Shown: piece by piece, positions 6,136 through 6,165 of the stretch
How positions within the stretch are numbered: position 1 is the first letter of the stretch
Layout: every line of letters starts with the position of its first letter
Assembly: GCA_031255615.1 (NCBI GenBank)
Contig: JAIRSD010000196.1
Coordinates: 1 to 6,165, forward strand
Source: Treponema sp.
Lineage (GTDB): Bacteria > Spirochaetota > Spirochaetia > Treponematales > Breznakiellaceae
DNA: 6,165 nt
Direction: 5' to 3'
Translations under genes and position numbers: made by a program
The notes under the pieces: generated by a model
What the model was told of the DNA's origin: nothing
The model's database searches: none
What the model saw: only the letters and a program-made list of their open reading frames with translations

Positions 6136-6165
6136 CCGCAAGTTTCTCGAACAGGGCCCGAAACA

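Noticed and set aside
6017..6165. A known riboswitch (purine or similar) in the operon leader
   Set aside because: The hairpins present do not match any aptamer core that I recognise; without a covariance search the claim cannot be made.

Overview
The window holds one truncated metallohydrolase gene on the + strand facing a complete four-gene ABC importer operon on the - strand. The DNA is GC-rich. The substrate-binding protein has a signal peptide ending VFAGGRRDS, a layout I associate with spirochaetes of the Treponema/Spirochaeta type. A spirochaete is therefore my best guess, but it rests on this motif and general codon flavour, not on a marker gene.

Layout: positions 1-1197 (+) encode an M20-family amidohydrolase whose N-terminus lies outside the left edge. 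A 35-base convergent gap follows. On the - strand, read right to left, the operon runs: substrate-binding protein of the BMP/Med family (6016-4910), a 142-base intergenic spacer, a fused double-domain ATPase (4767-3235), permease 1 (3238-2147) and permease 2 (2150-1233). The last two junctions are 4-base ATGA overlaps, so ATPase and permeases look translationally coupled. The right-hand 149 bases hold the upstream region of the operon.

How it works together: the secreted binding protein should capture a small ligand in the periplasm and deliver it to a channel built from the two permeases, driven by the double ATPase. Gene order and families match Bacillus subtilis nupNOPQ (nucleoside uptake) and Treponema pallidum pnr (purine nucleoside uptake). 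The ligand-pocket motifs differ enough that nucleoside specificity is only a working guess. The hydrolase could act on something the transporter brings in, but only adjacency supports this.

I see no mobile element, CRISPR array, tRNA or rRNA, and no clear undescribed system. The most unusual parts are regulatory-looking: a perfect 8+3+8 palindrome ahead of the operon, and alternating complementary segments ending in a T-run between the binding-protein and ATPase genes.
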